Origin: Elusimicrobiota bacterium
GTDB lineage: Bacteria > Elusimicrobiota > Elusimicrobia > UBA1565 > UBA9628
DNA: 64,000 nucleotides
Reading direction: 5' to 3'
Assembly: GCA_027406905.1 (NCBI GenBank)
Contig: DAHZHT010000002.1
Coordinates: 86,794 to 150,793, forward strand
Shown here piece by piece: positions 1-8,995 of this stretch (position 1 is the first letter of the stretch; each line of letters starts with the position of its first letter). The notes under the pieces were generated by a model. It had not been told where the DNA came from. It saw nothing but the letters and a program-made list of their open reading frames with translations, and ran no database searches. A program made the position numbers and the translations under genes.

Positions 1-813
1 AAGAATCCGCCCACATCAACGCCGGGAAACAAAACCTCGCCCCAATCTCCGGCCTGCGCCGATTTAAAAGCACAACTAGCGGGAGCCGAAGCGCAAATTC
101 ATTCTTGTCTTGAAACCCTGCAAAAAAGCCCCGCCATGGGAACCCTCGCTAACACTTGCGAAGCCGCTCAAAATAAAGGATATGATGATTGCGCAACCAG
201 TCCCCCCCCAGCTCCCAAGCCAACCTTGGTTTCAAAAGGGAACTTAGAAGGCAAACCCAATCTCACGCATAAAATTTCATGCAGCCAGGAAATGGGCAAG
301 TGGCAAGCCCGCGTGTTTAGCTTGAGAAAACAAATTGCGGAAACCCCTAGCTGCCAGGCGCCTAAAGACAAAAATCCGAAACCCTGCCCTAAAGGCCAGG
401 CGTTTAGTTCCGCCAGCGGAGGCGGGACCTGCGTTCCCAACGGGAACTCCAACGGAAATAACAACAACTCGCAAGGAAACAATATCAACAACACGCCCCC
501 CAACTCCTCCAACTCCAGTTGCACGCAATCGGCATCCGCCCCAGCGGCTAAACCCAAGGATCAACAAGATCAAACAGGGCAGAACTCGGGTCAAGAGTCA
601 GCAGCCAAGCCTAATTCCGGAAAAACGACGGCTTCCGTTGATTGCGATGGAGGCCAGAAAAAAGATACATCCTCCTGGCCCAAATTGCCTTGGAAAGGCA
701 TGGGGCTCATTGGAGCATATGGCGGGCTTTTAGGAGCGCTTTTACTTGGCCCTATTGGGATGTTTGTCTTTGGGCTCATCGGAGTCGGGGTTGGATACCT
801 GATCTCAAAATAG
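1..813 (+). CDS. Hypothetical low-complexity protein with C-terminal membrane segment (5' partial)
   Basis: The frame is open from base 1, so the gene begins outside the window; the first internal ATG is at 136 but the residues before it are coding in character. The middle is rich in Pro, Asn, Ser, Gln and Lys, with scattered cysteines in the first two thirds. The last ~40 residues are a Gly/Leu/Ile-rich hydrophobic stretch (GLIGAYGGLLGALLLG then IGMFVFGLIGVGVGYLI), resembling a membrane-spanning hairpin. I infer a surface or envelope protein anchored at its C-terminus. No family recognised. It converges on the small HisKA gene 10 bp away. Confidence 0.7.
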   Translation, partial: KNPPTSTPGNKTSPQSPACADLKAQLAGAEAQIHSCLETLQKSPAMGTLANTCEAAQNKGYDDCATSPPPAPKPTLVSKGNLEGKPNLTHKISCSQEMGKWQARVFSLRKQIAETPSCQAPKDKNPKPCPKGQAFSSASGGGTCVPNGNSNGNNNNSQGNNINNTPPNSSNSSCTQSASAPAAKPKDQQDQTGQNSGQESAAKPNSGKTTASVDCDGGQKKDTSSWPKLPWKGMGLIGAYGGLLGALLLGPIGMFVFGLIGVGVGYLISK

Positions 814-823
814 AGTTGAAAAC

Positions 824-1072
824 TTAGCGATCCGATTTTTTATCTTTGAGAGGCTTTAGGTATTGCGGCAATCTCTCAATTTCCGCTTCCAAGTTTTTAA
901 TAGCTTCCGCCAAAAACCCCAAATGTTTGCGAACCTTGGGATCAAGCGCGTCATTGTCTATTTTAGCGCGAATAAAATAAAGAGAATTGTTTAAGACCGC
1001 GAGAGGGTTTCTAAGCTCATGAGCGATATTCGAGGCCACGCGCACGATAGCATCTTTTTTTTCTTCAGGCAT
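824..1072 (-). CDS. Stand-alone HisKA dimerisation/phosphoacceptor domain protein (82 aa)
   Basis: The whole product is a single HisKA helical hairpin. It has an H-box around His18 (IAHELRNPLAVL) followed by a second amphipathic helix. There is no sensor domain upstream and no HATPase_c catalytic domain downstream, so it cannot autophosphorylate. It could serve as a phosphotransfer or dimerisation partner, or be a relic of a full kinase. It starts 15 bp after the stop of the upstream glucoamylase and is probably cotranscribed with it. No frame around it carries the missing ATPase motifs. Confidence 0.7.
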   Translation of the reverse strand: MPEEKKDAIVRVASNIAHELRNPLAVLNNSLYFIRAKIDNDALDPKVRKHLGFLAEAIKNLEAEIERLPQYLKPLKDKKSDR

Positions 1073-1087
1073 AGTCTAAACTCTATC

Positions 1088-2866
1088 TTACGGATTTTTA
1101 GGCTTTTTTGGAAACAAATTGAGAAGGCAGGCCCGTCCTTCGCAAGCTTCCCTTAAGAAACTCACGTAGTTCCAGGTCAGATCGCGAGCCGAGATCATCG
1201 CTCCGGTCTCTTTGTCAATTTGTTCAGACATGGACCCATCTGGGTTTGCGTAGCGGCGAACGGTCTCCAAATATCGATTGCCTTCCTGACGCAGAGCCGC
1301 CAGTATTTGTTCAAAAAGCGGATTGGAATTTTCAATTTTGAGCCCCGGGCGCAGATTTTCTTTTCCGGGAAAATCTAAGCTTTGAAAAAAGGCGAGATTG
1401 CGGTCCGAAATCGATATAAATCCTTGCGCCGCATAAGCTTCCGCCAAACGGAGATAAAACTGTCCAAAAGTATTCGTTGAAATCACCCACGGGTTTCCCC
1501 CGAAATAGCGGTCCTCGGGATAGCGCCCGATTCCAATTCCCGGCGCGTCCGCCCTTCGGTTGATAGGATAAAGGTTTTTAAAGACCTCGGCCATTTTGAC
1601 GACGGTTGAAAGCGCCCGGTCATCGAGCGCCGAAAAAAAGCCGTCCTCAAAAGCCCCTTGCAAAATCGCCAAGACAACTCCAGAATCCATTCCGCTTTTT
1701 TTATAGTTGAGACCCGCGTCCTGGTCCAAGGTTTGAACGATAATTCCTTTTTTCTCATTCCAGTGCCTTTCAATTTCCGGCTTTAAAAGCTCGGCCTGCT
1801 GTTCGTAAAAATCAGCCGCGCCGGGGTCTTTCATCATGCGGGCAAGTTCCGCTCCAGACAAAAGAGCCTTTCTTTGAAGCATCTGGGTATAAAAATGGTG
1901 TCCCTTGACTTCTTCCCAAAGGTCATAGCTTGTTTGCCGCCAGAAATGAGACACGTATTCTAAATCCGTTTTGATGACCGAGGAAGTGGGCAGTTTCCCA
2001 TCGTAGAGTTTGCGCGCCAAACCCCATTGCCCCTCTGATACAAGAGTCTTGGCAAACCTAATCAGGGCAATGGCCCGAATAGCTGGGCCATCGTCTTGCG
2101 GGCGCCCCCATGGCCCGTTAAAGGGAGTCCCATCCATGTTAAATTTTGGCTCCCCGATCCCGGACAAAGTCGGCGCCAGCTGATTGGCCCGCGAAAACCG
2201 CGCATAATCTTTCATCATCTTTAAATAGAGGCGCTTGCGGGAATGATTGCGTTCGTGCTGATAAAGGGTCGCCACCGCATTCATCGTCAACCCCGCATCC
2301 CTGACCCAGTGATACCAATAATCGGGGTTTTCTCTGGAAGGAGAAGCCGCCACCGCGCCCTTGGCCTCTCCCGCCGGAGAAATATTGAGGAACATCCGTT
2401 TTAAAGCCACGCCTTCTTCTTGGGAAACCCAGGCCTCAAGATCTCCCTGTTGCGATGCGGGGGTTTGAGCGCCGTCAAAATCGATCTTTGGTTTTTTCCG
2501 TTTTAAACTAAAAATTCCTGCCTTGGCAGCCGCCCCATCGGTTTTCTTCGCTAAAGGGGGATTCTCGTTTCGCTTTGACGGGAAAAGGTCTTTCTCTTTT
2601 CTTTCTTGCGCGTCTTTTGGAGAAACGACTGGGATTAAAGCTGGAATCGGCGCGGACACTCCTTGAGAAAAATCTGGCAGAGACGAAAAATCCGCGTGGA
2701 AAGAAACGTCCTCAAGGGCCGGAGACAAGGGAGCTATTTCGCCAAGAAGCAAAGGAGCCTTTTCAGAAACCGGTCTTTCCTGAGAAAAAGCGGGAAAAGA
2801 AAGAAAAACCGCCAAGAAACTTCCGCAAAGAGCCTTTTTTTGAATTCCGAGATAAACCCGATTCAT
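1088..2866 (-). CDS. Secreted GH15 glucoamylase (copy 1)
   Basis: An exo-acting glucan 1,4-alpha-glucosidase releasing glucose from non-reducing ends of starch or glycogen, expected in the periplasm or outside. A signal peptide (to about residue 28, AFSQ) is followed by ~130 residues of Pro/Lys-rich linker, then the catalytic (alpha/alpha)6 barrel. Diagnostic motifs are SPSRENPDYWYHWVRDAG, DLWEEVKG near residue 317 (general acid Glu) and GSMSEQID near residue 547 (general base Glu), then SARDLTWNYVSFL. This is the fungal-type pattern. No starch-binding domain is visible. It is paralogous to the next gene upstream. It has its own box-type promoter, with the -10 nine bp before ATG, and is followed by the HisKA gene. 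Confidence 0.9.
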   Translation of the reverse strand: MNRVYLGIQKKALCGSFLAVFLSFPAFSQERPVSEKAPLLLGEIAPLSPALEDVSFHADFSSLPDFSQGVSAPIPALIPVVSPKDAQERKEKDLFPSKRNENPPLAKKTDGAAAKAGIFSLKRKKPKIDFDGAQTPASQQGDLEAWVSQEEGVALKRMFLNISPAGEAKGAVAASPSRENPDYWYHWVRDAGLTMNAVATLYQHERNHSRKRLYLKMMKDYARFSRANQLAPTLSGIGEPKFNMDGTPFNGPWGRPQDDGPAIRAIALIRFAKTLVSEGQWGLARKLYDGKLPTSSVIKTDLEYVSHFWRQTSYDLWEEVKGHHFYTQMLQRKALLSGAELARMMKDPGAADFYEQQAELLKPEIERHWNEKKGIIVQTLDQDAGLNYKKSGMDSGVVLAILQGAFEDGFFSALDDRALSTVVKMAEVFKNLYPINRRADAPGIGIGRYPEDRYFGGNPWVISTNTFGQFYLRLAEAYAAQGFISISDRNLAFFQSLDFPGKENLRPGLKIENSNPLFEQILAALRQEGNRYLETVRRYANPDGSMSEQIDKETGAMISARDLTWNYVSFLREACEGRACLLNLFPKKPKNP

Positions 2867-2875
2867 GTCCTTCTA

Positions 2876-2943
2876 GATATAACATTCCGGAAGACTGAGG
2901 GGATGGGCCAAAAGGCCTAGGCGAATTTCGACAGAAGACCTAA
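2876..2943 (-). promoter_or_regulatory. Tandem-box promoter A (for glucoamylase copy 1)
   Basis: Read on the minus strand, the -10 is TATATC (2876-2881). Exactly 23 bp upstream lies box 1 (2905-2920; plus strand GGGCCAAAAGGCCTAG). A degenerate box 2 (10/16 matches) begins 23 bp further on (2928-2943), overlapping the stop codon of the preceding glucoamylase gene. No TTGACA-like -35 is visible, so an activator at the boxes is inferred. Confidence 0.6.
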
Positions 2944-4388
2944 TGCCGCGCGCGGTCTTGAGACAAAAAGCCCGCATAATTCCAGGTCAAATTCGGAGCG
3001 GAAACCATGCGCCCGGTCTTGCGATCAATCTGTTCCGACAGCGTCCCATCGGGATTGGCGTAGCGGCGCACCACCGCCATAAAACTATCCCCTTTGCGGC
3101 GAAGAGCCGCGATCAGGGTTTGGAACAGTGGATCGGGGCTTCGAAGGACCTCGCCAGGCTTTAAAGCCGAGACAACATTATGCTTAAGCGGCAAGGCCTT
3201 AAAGAAAGAAAGGTTGCGGGGAGTTAAGGCAATTGAACCATTCTTGGAATAATCGGAGGCGAGAGTCCAATAGAATTGGCTAAAAGCCTCGGTGTTTAAG
3301 ACCCAGGGATTGCCGTTGTCAGGTTTAAACACATTGGTCCCGTTGTAGCGATCCTCGGGATATCGTCCAATGGCGATTCCAGGAGCTTTTCTTTGCCGAT
3401 TAATCGGATAAATCTTTTTAAAGACATTTTCAAGCGCCAAGGCCGTGGACAAAACGCGATCATCTTCCGGAGAAAAAAACCCGTCATGGGTATTTCCCAT
3501 CAAAACCGCCAAAATAACGGAGGAATCAAGCCCGCTATTTTTATAGCGCATATTAGTCTGGTCAACCGTCGGCATGATAAAACCGCGTCCTGAATTCCAG
3601 TGTTTTGATATCTCAAGCTCGAGGGATTTCGCTTCGTTTTTATAGAAAAGAGCGCGGGGAAAATCCCCCAGCTCTTGGGCTAAGAGAGATCCCTTAAGCA
3701 AGGCTTTCCGCTCAAGCATCTGGGTAAAGAAATGAAAACCGAAAGACTCTTCCCACAAATCATAACAGGGCTGCTTCCAATGAGTGGAAATATAGTCTAG
3801 GTCTTTTCCGATCAGAGAATTCTGGGGAAATTTAGAATCGTAAAGTTTGAGCGCGCTTTGCTTATTTCCTGTCTTTTCCAGCAAGGAATCCCAATGAAGA
3901 AAGGTAATCGCCCTTAATGCGGGACCGTCGTTTTGAGGCCGGGCCCAGGGGCCGTTGAAGGGAGAGCCGTTCATATTGAACTTGGGTTCGCCCAACCCGG
4001 TTTTCGCTTTCGACTTTTGATTGAGGCGGGAAAAAGCGGCGTAGTTTTTAAGCATCTGAGTCTCAATTTGTCTTTCTTCCGGAGTCTCAAAGCCTTTAAT
4101 CCGGTAAACCAATTCATTCATCGTAATCGCCGCATCTCGAATCCAGTGATACCAGTAATCCGGGTTTTCTCTGGAGGGAGAAGCGGCCACCGCGCCCAAG
4201 GCTCCCCCTTTGGGCGAAATATTAGCGAACATCCTCTTGACGGAAACTGTTTCCTCGCGATAAAGCCAGGAAGACAAAGGCTCTTTCTTTTTGGCGAAAA
4301 CGGGCGCGGAAATAAAGAGGAAAAGCGCGACGAGAAGCGATTTTTTTTGAGCTATTTTTTTGAGATCAGAAAATGAAGAGAACGCCAT
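2940..4388 (-). CDS. Secreted GH15 glucoamylase (copy 2)
   Basis: A 482-aa paralogue of the neighbouring glucoamylase. I chose the ATG at 4388 because AAGGAG lies 8 nt upstream and the product then begins with a signal peptide (cleavage near APVFAKK); the frame stays open further upstream but only as out-of-frame coding of the GH13 gene. Motifs are RENPDYWYHWIRDAA, DLWEESFGFHFF near residue 210 (Glu acid) and GTLSEQID near residue 450 (Glu base), with APNLTWNYAGFL. It lacks the long linker of copy 1. The first 37 bp overlap the end of the amylase-membrane fusion gene, so the two are probably translationally coupled. Confidence 0.88.
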   Translation of the reverse strand: MAFSSFSDLKKIAQKKSLLVALFLFISAPVFAKKKEPLSSWLYREETVSVKRMFANISPKGGALGAVAASPSRENPDYWYHWIRDAAITMNELVYRIKGFETPEERQIETQMLKNYAAFSRLNQKSKAKTGLGEPKFNMNGSPFNGPWARPQNDGPALRAITFLHWDSLLEKTGNKQSALKLYDSKFPQNSLIGKDLDYISTHWKQPCYDLWEESFGFHFFTQMLERKALLKGSLLAQELGDFPRALFYKNEAKSLELEISKHWNSGRGFIMPTVDQTNMRYKNSGLDSSVILAVLMGNTHDGFFSPEDDRVLSTALALENVFKKIYPINRQRKAPGIAIGRYPEDRYNGTNVFKPDNGNPWVLNTEAFSQFYWTLASDYSKNGSIALTPRNLSFFKALPLKHNVVSALKPGEVLRSPDPLFQTLIAALRRKGDSFMAVVRRYANPDGTLSEQIDRKTGRMVSAPNLTWNYAGFLSQDRARH

Positions 4389-7300
4389 AAGGAAGACTCC
4401 TTGAAATGTTTTTGATTTCGTTTGAGCGCGTAATAAAGGAAAGAAAAAACCGAAGCTGACAAGATTGCCAAATACGGCCAGGCGCCGGACAGTCCGTGCA
4501 AGGACAAACTGAGAAAAACGCCAAGCCCGCCCACAAGCACCGCCCAAGCGCTCCCCACGAACCAAATTCTGTTTTGAGTCATAATCGCGCGAGGAAGCAT
4601 TAAGAGGTTTCCCACTGCTCCCATGAAAAAACTGGGAAGAGCCAAACCCTGAACTCCCGCCGCGTTGATAAAAATGCTGTGAATTTGGGCGAGGGGCATG
4701 AACATGAAAAGAAGCGTCGCAAGCCAGGCCCCGAAAGAAGCCCAATGGCTCTGCCATTTCTTAGAAAGTTTACCGCGACTCTCGGCGATCATAAAACCAA
4801 GCCCCGCTAAAGCCGCAGCTCCCCCTAAAGCGAAAGGGAAAACGCCCAAAGAAGAGTGGATAAACATGGAAGCGACGCCAGCTGGCAAAAGAAAAAGCCC
4901 GAAAAGGGACAGTCCCTTTTGCCAGGCGCTCCAAACCGGGACGCCCGCTATTTTTTCCGGCAGATGCCCCGACCATTTTAAGGCATTAATAGCCAGATGG
5001 GCTAAAATTAAAGGAAGAGCCGTAAAATAAATCGCCAGCGGCACAAAACCAGCCAAAGCGACCTGGCTGAGCATAAGACTTGCCATCACCACTCCTATGG
5101 TTTGAACGACAGCCGGCGGGTATTCCTTACTTCCAATAAAATAAGACATTAAAATCCCATCGGCTAAAATTCCGGACAAAACCCCTATAAACGGAATCCC
5201 GGATATCGCCGCAAGATGCCCGGGCGCGACGCCAATGCGGCCGATTATTGATTGAAGAAGCGGATGGGCGGCGGCGAGATTGACGGTATTGGCCCAAACC
5301 TGGGGCAATTGAAGAAGGCCAAACACTCCCCACGAAATTTTAACGAAGCCTTGCGTCAAAAAATCCCAACTGCGTTGAGCGGGCGGCAAGACCTCTTCCA
5401 CTTCAAAGAGCTGCGTTTGACCCGCGTCAAGCCCGATGTAAAGCCCGTTTTTAAGCATATCCGCGCCGTTGCGGGCATAAACGACGGGGGTTCCATCTTT
5501 TTTAAGATGCAAAACATCCCGCAAAATATAATCGCGGTCCGCTCTTGGCTTAAAAGCCCCGAAGGCTTCAAGAGTCGGAGAATCCATATTAAAAAACGCG
5601 CCGGATTTTTCCCCAAAATTAGAAGCCCCGATCAACGCTTTTTGAACTCCATTTTCGGAATAGCCCGAAGACCAAGCGACAATCGAAGTCGGGGTTTTCG
5701 GAGATAAAACCTCCAAAGCTTTTCCCAGAGCCCCTTTATATTTCTCTCCAACGCTCCAAAGAGTCTCCAGATATTTTTGATTCTCGGGATTGGAATTTTT
5801 CCAATTGATTAGAACCGGGATGTCAAAGGGAATCGCCTTTTGGGTGTCCTGAGATTTTGAAAGATCGCCAATGAGATTCTCGGCCTGTCCCACGCCTTGT
5901 TCCAGGCCGTTGTAGGTCAGAAGCGGACGAAATAATAGCGCGGTCAAGGCCGCGGCCTTAAAATAGCGGCCAAATTTATCGACGGGATTTCCCTCCCCCC
6001 CGTCATGAGTTCCGATAAAGTTAAGCTCTCCGGCGCCGCCTTTCTGCCACATCCGGAAAGCCACGTTTTTTAAGGCCTCTCGGAGGATATCTACCGAGGC
6101 TCCGAAAGAAGCCGAAACCATCGCGTCATAAAGGCCGTATTGCCCGCGGATTGCGTCGTGGGTATTTTTATTATAGACCGCGCTCGAACCCGCACGGGAT
6201 AAGTCGCTAAAATTGGTATAGGCTTCGTCAAAAAAGGCGGAAGAGGGATTTTCTTTTCTCGCGGTTTGGGCCATCTGGGCCATAAATTCCGCGCCATTGA
6301 GTTTTTGCCAGCGCGCCTTAAAGTCCTCGATGAATTGCGTCAGGGAATCTCTCATCCAGCCTTGAGAGGCGTCTCGTTCCCGTTCCAAGATAAAAAGCCA
6401 TCTGGGAAAATAGCGGGCGTTTAAAATTTCATAGGCCATGTCGCGGCGAACGAAACTAAGACTCCAGGGCCCAAACATTTTGGCCGTCTGATCCAATTCC
6501 CATTGCCGGGTCTCGGGGCGACTATAGTCCATCTGGGCTAAATCGGTCCACATGTCCCCACCGTAATCGGTAATCGGATACTGAACGAGGATTTTTTTAG
6601 CGACATATCCGCCGTTTTCAGGATAGCGATCGGTATGCAAAAGATAAAACGCGGGTTTCCCGTTATGAAGAGGAACCTGAGCCATGATTTCTTCATCGCT
6701 CAGATTTTGCGGAGGCACGACGTGCATCACTCCCTCCGGAAATTCTTTGATAAAATCGCTGTCTAGAGAGACGTGGTTCGGAATAAAGTCAACTCCCACT
6801 TTAATCCCCATTTTTTGGGCGCGCGCGATCAGATTTTTAAGGCCTTCGTCCCCGCCGAGTTCAGGTTTGACGCGATATCCCTTAATCGAATAAGCCGATC
6901 CCCCGCCGGTTCCCCAGCGGTGAACTTCCCCGATTTCAAAAATATCCATCAACCACAGCGCATTGGCCTTGATTTGATCTTTGATTCGAGACAATTCAGC
7001 CTCATCGAGAGAATCAAGAAAGTTCTTTCCGGGCTTTAAGCGATTGTAGGCGCGAGCGAAGATGAGATAGATGGAAGCTTGTTTCGCCCATAGAGAAGGG
7101 TCTAAAAGCTCTAATTGCGCTTGATAGCTGGAAACGACGGAAATGAGCCAATCGTTTAACCGCGCATTTTTATCGGAAGGCGCCGCCAAGGACGAATGAA
7201 TTCTTTCAAGAGATTCTAAATCCGAAGCGGCCCAGCCCATCGGAGACAATAAAGAATCGAGATAGCGGAAATAATCCTCCAACTGTTCTAAATTTCCCTG

Positions 7301-7915
7301 TCCGCGTTTTTCTAATTCCAGTTTTGAATAGAGAAACCCCTCCAGGCCCTCATCTCTGGCCGAGGCCCATTGTCCGGAGGGAAGATGAAACGAAAAAGGG
7401 CTTAAGGCCTGTCCGGAAAATTTGGGGCCGTCGGACAAAACGCCTTTGAGTTCCGAAACGCTTGGAGAAGCGTCTAAATCCAATCGGCGCGCCCCGCCGT
7501 CCCCGTCAAAATCGACAGCGGAAACTCCCGGGAAATGGATCAGTTTTTGGTTTAAGTCTGTAAGAACTCTCGCGCGCCGCTGATTCTCGATGGGATTATC
7601 TGGATTTCGAAGCGAACTTTGGAGAGCCTTAGGGATATTTTTTTGGCTGGTTCTGGATTTAGATTTTGCCAGCTCCGCTAAGGGCCCGGGCGCGGGCAAA
7701 GCCAAAACCTCCGGAGATAATGGTTCTTGGCTTAAAACGCCCTCAATTGAAATATTCTGTGGGAGATTTGATTCCGCTGATAGCGGGATATTAATCCGCG
7801 AGGGAGAAGCGGATTCAAAATTGGACCTGAGGGCAGAGGCAAAGACGGGAGAATTAATCCCATTCCCGATAAAAACCAGAAGCGCGCATAAAAAAGTCGT
7901 CGTTTTTTTAATCAT
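4352..7915 (-). CDS. GH13-type alpha-amylase fused to a C-terminal polytopic membrane domain
   Basis: This 1187-aa protein starts with a signal peptide (SPVFASA), then about 250 residues of Pro/Ser-rich and helical sequence, then a GH13-like (beta/alpha)8 domain. All four conserved regions can be traced: VDFIPNH (near 374-380), VRRDMAY (nucleophile Asp ~492), FFDEAYT (acid/base Glu ~564) and GTHDG (stabiliser Asp ~638). From about residue 850 to the end there are roughly ten hydrophobic segments. These include LQLPQVW (~870) and PLAQIHSIFINAAG (~1075) followed by GNLLMLPRAIM, which resemble PQ-loop/SWEET repeats. I infer a periplasmic amylase tethered to, and perhaps feeding, a membrane transporter-like module; the exact specificity is unknown. 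It follows the barrel gene by 9 bp and overlaps glucoamylase copy 2. Confidence 0.8.
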   Translation of the reverse strand: MIKKTTTFLCALLVFIGNGINSPVFASALRSNFESASPSRINIPLSAESNLPQNISIEGVLSQEPLSPEVLALPAPGPLAELAKSKSRTSQKNIPKALQSSLRNPDNPIENQRRARVLTDLNQKLIHFPGVSAVDFDGDGGARRLDLDASPSVSELKGVLSDGPKFSGQALSPFSFHLPSGQWASARDEGLEGFLYSKLELEKRGQGNLEQLEDYFRYLDSLLSPMGWAASDLESLERIHSSLAAPSDKNARLNDWLISVVSSYQAQLELLDPSLWAKQASIYLIFARAYNRLKPGKNFLDSLDEAELSRIKDQIKANALWLMDIFEIGEVHRWGTGGGSAYSIKGYRVKPELGGDEGLKNLIARAQKMGIKVGVDFIPNHVSLDSDFIKEFPEGVMHVVPPQNLSDEEIMAQVPLHNGKPAFYLLHTDRYPENGGYVAKKILVQYPITDYGGDMWTDLAQMDYSRPETRQWELDQTAKMFGPWSLSFVRRDMAYEILNARYFPRWLFILERERDASQGWMRDSLTQFIEDFKARWQKLNGAEFMAQMAQTARKENPSSAFFDEAYTNFSDLSRAGSSAVYNKNTHDAIRGQYGLYDAMVSASFGASVDILREALKNVAFRMWQKGGAGELNFIGTHDGGEGNPVDKFGRYFKAAALTALLFRPLLTYNGLEQGVGQAENLIGDLSKSQDTQKAIPFDIPVLINWKNSNPENQKYLETLWSVGEKYKGALGKALEVLSPKTPTSIVAWSSGYSENGVQKALIGASNFGEKSGAFFNMDSPTLEAFGAFKPRADRDYILRDVLHLKKDGTPVVYARNGADMLKNGLYIGLDAGQTQLFEVEEVLPPAQRSWDFLTQGFVKISWGVFGLLQLPQVWANTVNLAAAHPLLQSIIGRIGVAPGHLAAISGIPFIGVLSGILADGILMSYFIGSKEYPPAVVQTIGVVMASLMLSQVALAGFVPLAIYFTALPLILAHLAINALKWSGHLPEKIAGVPVWSAWQKGLSLFGLFLLPAGVASMFIHSSLGVFPFALGGAAALAGLGFMIAESRGKLSKKWQSHWASFGAWLATLLFMFMPLAQIHSIFINAAGVQGLALPSFFMGAVGNLLMLPRAIMTQNRIWFVGSAWAVLVGGLGVFLSLSLHGLSGAWPYLAILSASVFSFLYYALKRNQKHFKESSLWRSLHFLISKK
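4902..4922. repeat. REP-like palindrome 6 (inside coding region)
   Basis: AAAAGGGACAGTCCCTTTT, perfect outside its CAG centre, within the membrane domain of the amylase fusion. It shares the AGGGACAGTCCC core of the intergenic copies. Confidence 0.4.
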
Positions 7916-7924
7916 CGCAAGCGC

Positions 7925-8995
7925 CTACTGAAGAATAATCACGCCTCCTGGCTCAAGAGATAAAGGAGGATTTTTCCTGTCCGACCCTTTGGGGTCCTGA
8001 GCTTTCCTACTCTTGCCGATATAAAAAGGAAGAGAAAATCCGGTTTGAGCGATCCAGGCCTGCCCCTTATCCGGCCCTATGGCCTCGATTTCTCCGTTAA
8101 AAAACCAATTGGCCCAGGAACGGTTGAGTTGCGCGCCAAAAATAACGCTGCCATTTTCGGCCGCGGGCCCGCTGGTCGCCGCGCCTTGAATGGGGCCCAA
8201 ATTGCCGCTGGAATCAACAGCGGTCAAACCCGCGTTGACCAAACCCGTGACGTAGTTGTATCCCACTCCCACAAAAGGAATCCAGGCTCCAAATTCCTGG
8301 CTGACAATCGCGTTGAGGCCAAAACTATTGACGTTCCAGCCCAGGTTTCCCGAGACGTTTTCATTGACAGGAACACTTGACCCTCCAGTGGGAAGATTTC
8401 CGGAAAACGAAGTTCCGTATCCGAAACGCCCGAAAACGTAATTGTAATTGGCCGCGAAGGTCAAAAGCGGCTCTCCGTCTTCTCCAAAGCAATGCTTGCG
8501 CAAGGTCGCCCCAATAGAATTAGACTGACCGTCCCCGGTCAGAGAACTGGAAAGCCGATAGGAAGGGGGCGTGGTCATGTCGGCAAAGCGAAAAGCGAAA
8601 TCCGAGCGCCAGGGAAGCCCAGCTCTTAAGTGCATGGTCAGATTGGGAAATAGAACTGAATCGGGGAAAAAGTTTTCTATGCCGACGGTCTGAAGAGACG
8701 GATCTAATTGCGGAAACTGCGATTTATTAAAAGGCATGTTTCCGATACCCAAGGACAAATCAGTTTCAATCCGGCGATCCGTAACTTCTCTGGGAGGGTC
8801 GAAAGTCTCTCCCGCGTTAAACCCAAGGCCGTTAGCCAATTGTCCGCTCATCCAACCCATCATGTTGGTAAAATCCGTATCTAAATTTGGATTGGGAGAG
8901 TTTCCCGCTTGAACAAATTCTAAATTCATAAAACAAAACCCAAATAAAAAGACCGCCGCCCACGGGCGGCTTTTGACTATTTCTCGATTAGACAA
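7925..8995 (-). CDS. Putative outer-membrane beta-barrel protein
   Basis: The TTG start at 8995 gives a signal peptide (hydrophobic AAVFLFGFCF, cleavage near VQAG). The only nearby ATG (FMNLEF) would remove it. The mature part has alternating aromatic/polar strands (for example LLTFAANYNYVFGRFGYG and WIPFVGVGYNYVTG), typical of a barrel, and ends with ...GGVIILQ. No specific family recognised. Placed first in the amylase operon, it could be a glucan-binding or uptake porin. The start overlaps the small upstream ORF by 19 bp, and a GC hairpin with T-tract lies inside its signal-peptide codons. Confidence 0.7.
   Translation of the reverse strand: MSNREIVKSRPWAAVFLFGFCFMNLEFVQAGNSPNPNLDTDFTNMMGWMSGQLANGLGFNAGETFDPPREVTDRRIETDLSLGIGNMPFNKSQFPQLDPSLQTVGIENFFPDSVLFPNLTMHLRAGLPWRSDFAFRFADMTTPPSYRLSSSLTGDGQSNSIGATLRKHCFGEDGEPLLTFAANYNYVFGRFGYGTSFSGNLPTGGSSVPVNENVSGNLGWNVNSFGLNAIVSQEFGAWIPFVGVGYNYVTGLVNAGLTAVDSSGNLGPIQGAATSGPAAENGSVIFGAQLNRSWANWFFNGEIEAIGPDKGQAWIAQTGFSLPFYIGKSRKAQDPKGSDRKNPPLSLEPGGVIILQ
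8955..8970 (-). terminator. Possible intrinsic terminator/attenuator hairpin
   Basis: A perfect 6-bp stem GCCGCC/GGCGGC with a 4-nt loop. On the minus strand it is followed by GGTC and five Ts. It lies 6 bp after the stop codon of the 59-aa ORF and inside the first codons of the barrel gene, so translation of either ORF could affect its folding. The T-tract is offset by 4 nt, which weakens the case. Confidence 0.4.

Noticed and set aside
335..733. Overlapping ORF in the first gene
   Set aside because: The frame open from base 1 has coherent composition and a membrane tail; the alternative frame is Arg/Pro noise.
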